DNA of 29,815 bases from Bacilli bacterium (lineage in GTDB: Bacteria; Bacillota_I; Bacilli_A; ML615J-28; CAG-698). Where the stretch lies: NCBI GenBank assembly GCA_028691715.1, contig JAQUYR010000007.1, forward strand, positions 2,438 through 32,252, in the 5' to 3' direction. Every line of letters starts with the position of its first letter. Within the stretch, counting starts at the first letter, position 1. The translations under genes were made by a program, and so were the position numbers. Of the stretch, positions 1-6,543 are shown in pieces. The notes beneath the pieces are model-generated. The model did no database searches and was not told the DNA's origin. It saw nothing but the letters and a program-made list of their open reading frames with translations.

Positions 1-2
1 TT

Positions 3-65
3 TGCGATTTCATTTTTGATGATTATTTAGAACTAATCGATTATTTTAAAAAAGAAAAAATATAA
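3..65 (+). CDS. 3' end of an upstream gene (partial)
   Basis: Frame 3 is open from the window edge for 20 codons and ends with TAA at 63-65. The visible tail contains FDDYLELIDYFKKEK, which has the amphipathic look of a real C-terminus; the other two forward frames stop within the first 30 bases. The stop is one base before the -35 box of the rplU promoter, a natural gene boundary. In Bacillus the gene upstream of rplU is the M50 protease spoIVFB, but too little is visible here to assign a family. Confidence 0.5.
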   Translation, partial: CDFIFDDYLELIDYFKKEKI

Positions 66-66
66 A

Positions 67-95
67 TTGACAAAGCAACATAAAAAGTATATAAT
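67..95 (+). promoter_or_regulatory. Consensus sigma-A promoter for rplU-prp-rpmA
   Basis: A perfect TTGACA (67-72) and a perfect TATAAT (90-95) are separated by 17 bases, the ideal vegetative sigma-factor promoter. It is the strongest promoter in the window, as expected for a ribosomal protein operon. Transcription should start near 101-103, leaving a 5' leader of about 100 nt before rplU. Confidence 0.9.
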
Positions 96-103
96 ATGTA
101 TGT

Positions 104-200
104 TGTGAAAAACTAAGCGCAACCGCACATAAAAGGTCTTAAGCGAGATTTCTCCACCTCAATTGGCGTGTCTTATAAAAAAACGAGGAGGTGCTTGTAT
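104..200 (+). promoter_or_regulatory. Probable L21 leader (5' UTR autoregulatory element)
   Basis: The roughly 100-nt leader between the promoter and rplU occupies the place where low-GC Gram-positives carry the L21 leader RNA. What is visible is CACCTC at 155-160, which can pair with GAGGTG at 188-193. That pairing covers most of the rplU Shine-Dalgarno sequence GAGGAGG (185-191), so folding could block translation. Feedback by free L21 protein is known or proposed for this leader family; I have not verified a covariance-model match. Confidence 0.55.
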
Positions 201-201
201 A

Positions 202-501
202 ATGTATGCAATTATTGAAACTGGTGGTAAACAATATCGCGTTCAAGAAAATGATTTTATCTATATTGAGAAATTAGAACTTGAAGCTAGCGAAGAAGTT
301 GTTTTTGACAAGGTTTTAATGGTAAACGATAAGATCGGAACACCATATGTAAAAGGTGCAAAGGTTACTGGCGTTGTTGAAAAAAACGGCAAGGCAAAAA
401 AGATTATCGTTTATAAATATAAATCTAAAAAGAACTACCATAAGAAACAAGGTCATCGTCAACCTTATACTAAAGTTCAAATTACTGCTATTGAAGGTTA
501 A
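202..501 (+). CDS. rplU: 50S ribosomal protein L21
   Basis: L21 is a 23S rRNA-binding protein of the large ribosomal subunit, and the 99-residue product has the normal family length. The start at 202 gives the standard N-terminus MYAIIETGGKQYRVQ and has the SD GAGGAGG ten bases upstream. An in-frame TTG at 163 would add 13 residues that no L21 carries and has no SD, so I rejected it. The basic stretch in the second half (KYKSKKNYHKKQGHRQPYT) and the end VQITAIEG are typical. It is first in the rplU-prp-rpmA operon, with prp starting two bases after its stop. Expression probably depends on the consensus promoter at 67-95 and the leader hairpin. Confidence 0.97.
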   Translation: MYAIIETGGKQYRVQENDFIYIEKLELEASEEVVFDKVLMVNDKIGTPYVKGAKVTGVVEKNGKAKKIIVYKYKSKKNYHKKQGHRQPYTKVQITAIEG

Positions 502-503
502 TC

Positions 504-821
504 ATGATTACTGTAAATGTTTATAAGGATGAAAACGAAAAAATTAATGGAGTTTTTATCAGTGGACATTCAAATTATGATGTTAATGGCAAAGACATTG
601 TTTGTAGTGCTGTATCTACAGCTGTTCAATTAACAGCCAGCATTATTGAGAAGGTATGTCCAAAGTATATCTTTGAAGCCAGTGAAAAGGATGTAACTAT
701 GAAGTTACAAATAATTGAGTCTACCGAGTTTTGCGATATAGTTATCGAAACTTTGGTTGGAGTATTACAAAGCATAAGTGAGAGCTATGCTAAATACATT
801 AAAATAAAATTTATAAAATAG
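504..821 (+). CDS. prp: Ribosomal-processing cysteine protease Prp
   Basis: Prp (formerly YsxB/DUF464) removes the N-terminal extension of ribosomal protein L27 in Bacillota and relatives, an essential step in Staphylococcus aureus. This 105-residue protein has the family active site: His22 in SGHSNYD and Cys34 in GKDIVCSAVSTAV, twelve residues apart as in characterised Prp. It sits between rplU and its substrate gene rpmA, two bases after the L21 stop with only a weak SD (GAAGG), so translation coupled to rplU is likely. The extended L27 encoded next door is direct support for the role. Confidence 0.95.
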   Translation: MITVNVYKDENEKINGVFISGHSNYDVNGKDIVCSAVSTAVQLTASIIEKVCPKYIFEASEKDVTMKLQIIESTEFCDIVIETLVGVLQSISESYAKYIKIKFIK

Positions 822-832
822 GAGGTAATCTC

Positions 833-1114
833 ATGTTTAAAATAAATATTCAGTTTTTCGCATCGAAAAAAGCTGCAGGTTCAACAAAGAACGGTAGAGA
901 TTCACATGCCAAAAGATTAGGTGCTAAAAAAGCAGATGGTGAATACGCAACAGCGGGTTCAATAATCTTCCGTCAAAGGGGAACTAAAATTTTACCAGGA
1001 ACTAATGTTGGTATTGGTGGAGATGATACTTTATTTGCAACTATTACTGGTTATGTAAAATATGAGCGTAAAGGAAAAGATAAAAAGCAAGTTTCTGTTT
1101 ACGAAGTAAGATAA
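833..1114 (+). CDS. rpmA: 50S ribosomal protein L27, with Prp-cleaved N-terminal extension
   Basis: L27 lies near the peptidyl transferase centre, and its mature N-terminus reaches the tRNA ends. The 93-residue precursor begins MFKINIQFFASKKAAG. QFFA-SKK is the Prp cleavage signature; by analogy with S. aureus the cut falls between Phe9 and Ala10. The body (GSTKNGRDS, KRLGAKKADGE, RQRGTKILPG, GGDDTLFA) is typical. The SD AGGAGG (820-825) overlaps the prp stop codon, which couples translation of protease and substrate. A terminator follows immediately. Confidence 0.97.
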   Translation: MFKINIQFFASKKAAGSTKNGRDSHAKRLGAKKADGEYATAGSIIFRQRGTKILPGTNVGIGGDDTLFATITGYVKYERKGKDKKQVSVYEVR

Positions 1115-1121
1115 ATATGAT

Positions 1122-1148
1122 ATGCACTTATTTTAAGTGCATTTTTTT
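1122..1148 (+). terminator. Intrinsic terminator after rpmA
   Basis: ATGCACTTA and TAAGTGCAT form a 9-bp stem around a TTT loop, followed by a T run ending at 1148. It separates rpmA from obg. I see no clear promoter between it and obg, so it may be a partial terminator that lets some transcripts read through. Confidence 0.85.
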
Positions 1149-1174
1149 AACTTGAATTGTAGGAGTGTGATAAA

Positions 1175-2452
1175 ATGTTTATAGATGATGTCAGTTTGTC
1201 GATAAAAGCGGGAAATGGCGGAAATGGCCTAGTTGCTTTTAGAAGAGAAAAAAACGTCCCTATGGGTGGTCCCGCTGGTGGAAATGGTGGACGTGGTGGC
1301 GATATAATTTTTGTTGGTGAAGAGGGACTAACAACATTGTTGGATTTACGATACAATCGTATTATCAAAGCAAAAAATGGTCAGAATGGTATGACTAAGG
1401 ATTGTTTTGGGAAAGATGCTGAAGATGTTTATGTAAAAGTTCCTATTGGAACAGTGGTCTATGACCTAACTGATAAGACTGTTATTGCTGATATTACAAG
1501 ACATAAGCAGGAAGCAATAATTGCTAAAGGTGGAAAAGGTGGAAGAGGTAATTCAGCATTCGCTACTCCCAGAATTCCTGCTCCAGAAATATGCGAAAAA
1601 GGTTTACCTGGAGAAGAAAAGCAAATAAGAGTTGAGTTAAAAGTTTTAGCTGATGTTGGATTAGTCGGTTTTCCAAGTGTTGGAAAATCCACTCTAATTT
1701 CAGTAGTATCAGCTGCTAGACCAAGAATTGCTGATTATCACTTTACAACATTAGTTCCAAATCTTGGAGTTGTTGGTGTGAAGGACGGAAGAAGTTTTGT
1801 AATGGCTGATCTTCCTGGTTTAATTGAAGGTGCTAGTATGGGAGCAGGTCTAGGATTCCAATTTCTAAAGCATATTGAAAGAACACGTGTTATTGTTCAT
1901 ATAATCGATATGGCTTCCATTGAAGGTCGCGATCCCATCGAAGATTACATGAAGATAAACAATGAACTAAGGATGTACGATGCTAATTTATTATCAAGGC
2001 CACAAATAATTGTTGCCAACAAAATGGATATTGCTGGTTCACAAGAAAATTTAAAGAAGTTTAAAGAAAAAATCAAGGATGTTCCTGTAATCGCTATAAG
2101 CGCTTATACTAGAGATAATCTTGATGAATTATTATATAAAATAGCTGATACTTTGGATATTGAAAATGCTAAGAAGAGTATTGTGACTATTTCAGATGAA
2201 ATTGTTGAATATAAATTTAAACCAAAAGAAATCCCCTTTATCATTGAAAAAAGCGATGATGGAGTATATAATGTAAGTGGTCCTGAAGTAAAAAAATTGT
2301 TTGACATAACCGATTTCAATAGAGATGAGAATGTTAAATTATTTTCCAGGAAGATTAGAAAACTCGGTGTTGACGACGAATTAAGAAAATTAGGCGTTAA
2401 ACACGGAGATACGGTTAGAATTTTAGGATATGAATTCGAATTCTTTGACTAA
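1175..2452 (+). CDS. obg: GTPase Obg (ribosome assembly / stress)
   Basis: Obg is an essential GTPase that binds the 50S subunit and links ribosome maturation with (p)ppGpp and stress. The 425 residues match the Bacillus-type length. The glycine-rich Obg fold (about 1-157) shows GNGGNG, GGPAGGNGGRGGD and GGKGGRGN. The G domain has G1 GFPSVGKS (165-172), DLPG (212-215), NKMD (282-285) and SAYT. A C-terminal OCT domain (about 345-425) ends in GDTVRILGYEFEFFD. The start has the SD AGGAG (1161-1165). Gene order after rpmA is the conserved Bacillota arrangement. Short minus-strand ORFs opposite its Gly-rich part are compositional shadows. Confidence 0.97.
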   Translation: MFIDDVSLSIKAGNGGNGLVAFRREKNVPMGGPAGGNGGRGGDIIFVGEEGLTTLLDLRYNRIIKAKNGQNGMTKDCFGKDAEDVYVKVPIGTVVYDLTDKTVIADITRHKQEAIIAKGGKGGRGNSAFATPRIPAPEICEKGLPGEEKQIRVELKVLADVGLVGFPSVGKSTLISVVSAARPRIADYHFTTLVPNLGVVGVKDGRSFVMADLPGLIEGASMGAGLGFQFLKHIERTRVIVHIIDMASIEGRDPIEDYMKINNELRMYDANLLSRPQIIVANKMDIAGSQENLKKFKEKIKDVPVIAISAYTRDNLDELLYKIADTLDIENAKKSIVTISDEIVEYKFKPKEIPFIIEKSDDGVYNVSGPEVKKLFDITDFNRDENVKLFSRKIRKLGVDDELRKLGVKHGDTVRILGYEFEFFD

Positions 2453-2519
2453 TTAAATAGACGCTATTATTTTAATAAAGCGTACTCTAAAAAAATTTAT
2501 GAAGGTAGGTTTTATCTAT

Positions 2520-3101
2520 ATGAAAAACACTATGAAAATTGCTTTTGCTGGCATATTGATTGCCTTAATGTTTGTTTTATCTTGGACTGTTTTAGGAATG
2601 ATTCCTTTAGGAATTGCCAGTGCTACAACTGTTTTTATTCCGGTGTGTATAGGAATTGTCTTTTTTGATGATTTTAAATACTCTGTTATCCTAGGTTTAT
2701 TTTTTGGAATTGCTTCATTTATAAGATCCTTTGTTCCTCAGGGATTTTTGGATCCCTATTTTCAAAATCCCCTTGTCTCTGTTTTACCGAGATTGTTAGT
2801 TGGTATTTTGGGATATTTTGTATATAAAGGTTTAAGCAAAATAATAAAAAATAGAATTGTTATTGCGAGTTTAGTTGGAGGAATTGTTGCCCTGTTAAAT
2901 ACTTTTTTGACTATGTCTACTTTGATACTCGTCTATTTTAACGATGTCAGTCAGACATTTGCTGATTATGGCTATGGATTGATGAGTGCTCTTGGTACTA
3001 TTTCACTTTTAAACATGTTACCAGAAATTGCTGTTGGAGCTATCATAACTCCAGTAATCATTAAAGTACTGGATAAATTAAATACAAAATACTCCCAGTA
3101 A
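2520..3101 (+). CDS. ECF transporter S component (substrate-binding membrane protein)
   Basis: This is a hydrophobic 193-residue protein with about five to six membrane segments and no ATPase domain, matching the ECF-type vitamin transporter S-component family (PF12822-like). Recognisable parts are the N-terminal helix KIAFAGILIALMFVLSW, then ASATTVFIPVCIGIVFFDD and the loop NPLVSVLPRLLVGI. An in-frame ATG at 2499 lies inside the ribosome-binding region; the SD GGTAGG (2504-2509) fits the start at 2520, giving MKNTMKIAFAG. No EcfA or EcfT gene is nearby, so it would share the cell's common energising module (group II ECF). The vitamin cannot be assigned from sequence alone. It is probably co-transcribed with obg and ends at a strong terminator. 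Confidence 0.8.
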   Translation: MKNTMKIAFAGILIALMFVLSWTVLGMIPLGIASATTVFIPVCIGIVFFDDFKYSVILGLFFGIASFIRSFVPQGFLDPYFQNPLVSVLPRLLVGILGYFVYKGLSKIIKNRIVIASLVGGIVALLNTFLTMSTLILVYFNDVSQTFADYGYGLMSALGTISLLNMLPEIAVGAIITPVIIKVLDKLNTKYSQ

Positions 3102-3121
3102 AAAAATTTACAAACACTTCG

Positions 3122-3153
3122 GTTTATAGATATATATCTATAAACTTTTTTTT
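3122..3153 (+). terminator. Intrinsic terminator after the ECF S-component gene
   Basis: GTTTATAGAT (3122-3131) and ATCTATAAAC (3136-3145) form a perfect 10-bp stem with a 4-nt loop, followed by eight T residues (3146-3153). It isolates the obg region from the next operon. Confidence 0.9.
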
Positions 3154-3184
3154 ATTTCCAGAGATAAAATGTCTTTGTTTACTC

Positions 3185-3212
3185 TTGACAAATACTATTT
3201 TTATGTTATCAT
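3185..3212 (+). promoter_or_regulatory. Promoter of the PHP / nucleoside-ABC operon
   Basis: A perfect -35 TTGACA (3185-3190) and a -10 TATCAT (3207-3212) are separated by 16 bases. The expected transcription start is around 3219, inside the adjacent palindrome, so this should be a strong but repressible promoter. Confidence 0.75.
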
Positions 3213-3217
3213 TAATA

Positions 3218-3235
3218 TGGTAAAACGATTTACCA
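3218..3235 (+). promoter_or_regulatory. LacI-type operator palindrome over the transcription start
   Basis: TGGTAAAACGATTTACCA is an 18-bp palindrome centred on CG with one mismatched pair out of nine. A central CG with A/T-rich inner arms is the hallmark of LacI/GalR-family operators. It lies directly after the -10 box, a classic repressor position. The likely binder is the LacI-family protein encoded last in the same operon (12487-13494). It is not a CcpA cre site, since the TG/CA positions are two bases too far from the centre. Confidence 0.8.
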
Positions 3236-3267
3236 AAAAATAGAATTAATTTGGAGGTATCATAAAA

Positions 3268-4722
3268 ATGACTAAAACATATAAAAAATGGAAGATTTTT
3301 GCAATATTTCTTATAGTATTGCTAGCATTAGAAACGTGTTTCATCATTGTGATGCCTAAGATAATAAAAGATGATAATGATACTGCGGTTCAATTAACAC
3401 CTGCTACTATTAGAGGAAAAGTGTTAACAGATCTTGGTGAGATGTTAATGGCTAATATAATAGTCGAAGATAGTGATGGTGCAACTTCGCTATATACAAC
3501 AAACCTTTTATCTGGGTATGAAATTGAGCTAGAAGAAGGCGAATATACGCTTCACTATACAAGGGGTATGCAATATTCTACAGTAACAAAAACTATAAAA
3601 GTTGAAAATTTTAAAAATTATTATCTAGAAGATATCAGATTGATAGAATTATATAATGCGGAAAGCAAAGGATATTATGCTGGTGATTTACATCAACACA
3701 CTATTTTTTCTGATGGTACTCATAATGTTGAAGAATTGATCAGAGCAGATATTTCTGCTGGGCTTTCATGGGCAGTATTATCTGATCACAATGATAATAC
3801 TGGAATTTCAGAGTGGATGCAAACTGATAGACTGCCATATGATATTGTTAATGGAGAATATGTATACTTTACACCTATTGCTGGTGTGGAGATTACTACT
3901 GGATATGGCCATTTTCAATCAATTGGAAACAGTGCTGTTGTTGAACAATGGGATATTGATTTAGATTTAGGAGAAAATCCCTATGAAGAAGTGGAAATAA
4001 TTGTCAAGGAAATAGTGAGAAATGGTGGTATCGCTCAATTAAATCATCCTTATTCGACTGGTGGTATGGGCTTTAACAACTATAATGGATTATGGGAATT
4101 AATTGATAACTTTTCAACAATTGAAATATGGAATGGCTATTTTGAACCATGCGGTTATATTCCTCCTGAAGGTGTTTTAAATCAAAATAGAAGATCAATG
4201 TTAAAGTGGTTTGAACTATTAAATCAAGGGCATATTTTATTCGCAACTGGCGGTACTGATCTGCATAGTTATAATGGCTCATATAATCCTGCACTATATA
4301 TGGGTGATTCCAAGGCATACGAGAAGTTGTTGAAGAAAACAGGGCAATATGCAGGTATGCCAACTACTTTCGCTTATCTAAGTGAAGGAATGAGTGAAGA
4401 AAATGTTCTTACGGCTGTGAAAAATGGTAATACTTTTATCAGTAATGGCCCTCTTATCTTTGCCAATATAGATGGTAAAACTTATGGTCAAACAGTATTG
4501 AATGATAAGAGAACTATAAATATTGAAATGTTTTGTCGTGATGGTTTAGAGACATTAAACATCTATAAAAATGGAGTTCAAGTTAAATCTGTTGCTTTAA
4601 GTGGAACAGATTTCCATGAAGATATTCAACTAACAGATGTTTCTAGTGGCGATTGGATTGTCTTTGAGGTTTATGGAACTGGTGTCTACTATGCGATAAC
4701 TAATCCTATATTTTTTGCGTAA
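3268..4722 (+). CDS. Membrane-anchored PHP-domain metallo-hydrolase (CehA/McbA-like)
   Basis: The 484-residue protein starts with a short basic stretch and one hydrophobic helix (about 9-31) without a lipobox, so it should be anchored with its bulk outside. Residues about 45-130 look like a beta-sandwich of the carboxypeptidase-regulatory type (TIRGKVLTD to EGEYTLHY). The PHP domain follows with probable metal ligands: DLHQHTIFSDG (His142, His144), SDHND (Asp173, His174), GVEIT (Glu208), GYGHF (His215), NHP (His260) and TDLH (Asp331, His333). PHP proteins hydrolyse phosphomonoesters or phosphodiesters with a two- or three-metal centre; the extracellular CehA/McbA branch is poorly characterised. 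The SD TTGGAGG precedes the ATG. It is first in the operon, directly after the operator. A role in cutting extracellular phosphate esters before uptake is inference. Confidence 0.82.
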   Translation: MTKTYKKWKIFAIFLIVLLALETCFIIVMPKIIKDDNDTAVQLTPATIRGKVLTDLGEMLMANIIVEDSDGATSLYTTNLLSGYEIELEEGEYTLHYTRGMQYSTVTKTIKVENFKNYYLEDIRLIELYNAESKGYYAGDLHQHTIFSDGTHNVEELIRADISAGLSWAVLSDHNDNTGISEWMQTDRLPYDIVNGEYVYFTPIAGVEITTGYGHFQSIGNSAVVEQWDIDLDLGENPYEEVEIIVKEIVRNGGIAQLNHPYSTGGMGFNNYNGLWELIDNFSTIEIWNGYFEPCGYIPPEGVLNQNRRSMLKWFELLNQGHILFATGGTDLHSYNGSYNPALYMGDSKAYEKLLKKTGQYAGMPTTFAYLSEGMSEENVLTAVKNGNTFISNGPLIFANIDGKTYGQTVLNDKRTINIEMFCRDGLETLNIYKNGVQVKSVALSGTDFHEDIQLTDVSSGDWIVFEVYGTGVYYAITNPIFFA

Positions 4723-4771
4723 TTAATATGAGAGTATTACATATAAAGAAAATGAAGAAAGGAGAAATAAC

Positions 4772-5251
4772 ATGAAAAAAACATTTTTAAAATTGAGTGC
4801 TTTAGTTTTAATGGGTGTATTAGTATTGACAATGTTTGTTGCTTGTAGTGGAACAAAGGTTGGAACTGATACTGCAACAGCTAATGATGATTATTATAGT
4901 GAAGATTATGGTAATTATACAATCACTGTTAAGTTGATCATCAGTAATCCAGATCCTACTAAGGATCCATTATTTAGTGGTACAGTTACTATGAAAACAA
5001 TTAAGCACATGGCTTATGAAGCAGTAGAAGCTGCTTGTGCTGCCAAGAGCATTGAAATTGTAGGTTTGAATGGATATTCTAGTTTCATTACAACTCTAGC
5101 TGGTGTTGGCTATGTTGATAATGGCAATGGAACATATTCATCATGGAGTACTACTATCAATGGTAAATTTTCAGCTGGTGTCGGTGCCCAACAATTAAGA
5201 GATGGCGACTTATTTGAAATTACTTATGTAACTCAAGAAATCACTTGGTAA
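4772..5251 (+). CDS. DUF4430-domain lipoprotein
   Basis: A 159-residue secreted lipoprotein. The signal peptide ends in a lipobox-like FVAC with Cys25 as the lipidation site, followed by an acidic, flexible stretch (about 26-48). The rest matches DUF4430, a beta-grasp-like domain also found at the C-terminus of transcobalamin. Visible landmarks are TMKTIKHMAYEAVEAAC, GNGTYSSWSTTINGKFSAGVG and QLRDGDLFEITYV. DUF4430 proteins often accompany importers or adhesins in Firmicutes; a ligand-capture role is plausible but unproven. It lies between the PHP hydrolase and the nucleoside-binding lipoprotein, with the SD GAAAGGAG before its ATG. Confidence 0.82.
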   Translation: MKKTFLKLSALVLMGVLVLTMFVACSGTKVGTDTATANDDYYSEDYGNYTITVKLIISNPDPTKDPLFSGTVTMKTIKHMAYEAVEAACAAKSIEIVGLNGYSSFITTLAGVGYVDNGNGTYSSWSTTINGKFSAGVGAQQLRDGDLFEITYVTQEITW

Positions 5252-5287
5252 ATTAAAAGTATTCTAGTAAAATGATTCTAGTATGTG

Positions 5288-5310
5288 GCGGAAGGCATTT
5301 TGCCTTCCGC
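5288..5310 (+). other. GC-rich intercistronic hairpin without a T tract
   Basis: GCGGAAGGCA (5288-5297) and TGCCTTCCGC (5301-5310) make a perfect 10-bp stem with a TTT loop, unusually GC-rich for this genome. Neither strand has a T run after it, so it is not a standard terminator. It may block 3' exonuclease decay and so set different mRNA levels for the lipoproteins and the downstream ABC genes. A 9-bp direct repeat ATTCTAGTA (5261-5269 and 5275-5283) lies just upstream. Confidence 0.7.
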
Positions 5311-5339
5311 AAAACAACTGGAAAAAAAGAGGTAAAGAA

Positions 5340-6536
5340 ATGAAAAAAACAATTATAAAGAATTTCATAATATTTTTAATGTTTATGGTGATAACCATAA
5401 GTCTATTTGGTTGTGGTGGTAATACCGAAGTAATCAACGATGGAAGAAATGATGGAGTCACTAAGGTATGTCTAATAATAAATGGTAATTTAGGTGACAA
5501 GTCTTTTTTTGATTCAGCAAACGAAGGTATAAAGATGATTAACAAGAGTAATCCTGAGATAATTACTACAGTAATGGAGATTGGCCAGAATACTAGTAAC
5601 TGGGAATCTTCTTTAAGAGAGGTTTGTGAATCGGGTGAAAAATATGACCTTATCATTGTTGGAACTGATCAAATGCGCGAGAAATTACAAAGAATATCAC
5701 CATTATATCCTGACAAGAGATTTATTATTTTTGATTCGGATATAAATAAAGAGGCAAATAATAAAACATTTAGTAATGTTTATTCAATAAAATATAAACA
5801 GAACGAAGGTTCTTTTTTAGCTGGAGTTTTAGCTGCTACATGGTTACAACAATTACAGCCAGAGGAAAGCATTAAAAAAGCTGGATTTGTTGGTGGATTA
5901 AAATCAGATATCATTAAAGATTTTGCTGTTGGATACTATCAGGGCATTCAATATATAAATTCTCTTGAAGGATATTTAGAAACCAATACTTATAGTTCCT
6001 ATGTTGGTGGATTTACAGATAGTACAACTGGAAAAGCACAAGCTTTAAGCCAATACAATAATGGCGCTTCAATTATATTTCAAGCTGCTTCACAATCCGG
6101 ATTGGGTTGTATTGATGCAGCGAGCGAATTATATAAGACTAAAAACATTGAAAAATATATAATTGGTGTTGATAGTGATCAATATAATTACTTTTCAACT
6201 GGAGATACTGCTGATTTAGACAAAGCAAGACGAATTGTAACGAGTGTTTTAAAAAGAGTCGATCTATCTTTATATGATTCTATATTATCATTTCACGAAG
6301 GTAAACTTAATTTTGGAAAAGTTGTTGAAATGGGATTAGATAGCATTATAAATGATGAACCAGTTATCGGTCTTGCCAAAAATGAATACTATTTACAAAC
6401 AATTCCTCAAGAAATTCGTGATTTAATCGATTCAATAGAAGAAAAAATAGTCAGTGGAGAGATTACTATTAAATCAGCCTATGATTTGACATTATCAGAG
6501 TTTAATGCCATTGAAGATGATATAAAAGTAAAATAA
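5340..6536 (+). CDS. BMP-family nucleoside-binding lipoprotein (ABC substrate-binding protein)
   Basis: This is a 398-residue BmpA/PnrA/NupN-like lipoprotein that should bind purine or other nucleosides outside the membrane and hand them to the ABC importer encoded next. The signal peptide ends at lipobox LFGC (Cys25). Family landmarks are GDKSFFDSANEGI, NEGSFLAGVLAA, KKAGFVGG, GYYQGIQYIN, IFQAASQSG and YIIGVDSDQ; the last is the conserved GVDsDQ segment of the ligand pocket. The start at 5340 follows the SD AGAGG and gives a normal signal peptide; an upstream in-frame ATG (5283) would read through the hairpin and destroy it. The stop overlaps the SD of the ATPase gene. Confidence 0.93.
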   Translation: MKKTIIKNFIIFLMFMVITISLFGCGGNTEVINDGRNDGVTKVCLIINGNLGDKSFFDSANEGIKMINKSNPEIITTVMEIGQNTSNWESSLREVCESGEKYDLIIVGTDQMREKLQRISPLYPDKRFIIFDSDINKEANNKTFSNVYSIKYKQNEGSFLAGVLAATWLQQLQPEESIKKAGFVGGLKSDIIKDFAVGYYQGIQYINSLEGYLETNTYSSYVGGFTDSTTGKAQALSQYNNGASIIFQAASQSGLGCIDAASELYKTKNIEKYIIGVDSDQYNYFSTGDTADLDKARRIVTSVLKRVDLSLYDSILSFHEGKLNFGKVVEMGLDSIINDEPVIGLAKNEYYLQTIPQEIRDLIDSIEEKIVSGEITIKSAYDLTLSEFNAIEDDIKVK

Positions 6537-6543
6537 GGTAATT

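Noticed and set aside
1147..1692. Minus-strand open frames opposite obg
   Set aside because: They are rich in Pro, the complement of the Obg glycine repeats, have no SD, and oppose a certain gene. Compositional shadows.
2461..2483. Hairpin ACGCT / AGCGT between obg and the ECF gene
   Set aside because: Five-base stem with mismatches and no T tract; probably chance.
3218..3235. CcpA cre site at the operon promoter
   Set aside because: A cre site needs TG and CA seven and six bases from the CG centre; here they are nine and eight away. A pathway-specific LacI-type site fits better.
4073..4363. 96-codon minus-strand frame opposite the PHP gene
   Set aside because: No family resemblance, no SD, and the plus-strand frame has the conserved metal-ligand motifs through this interval.
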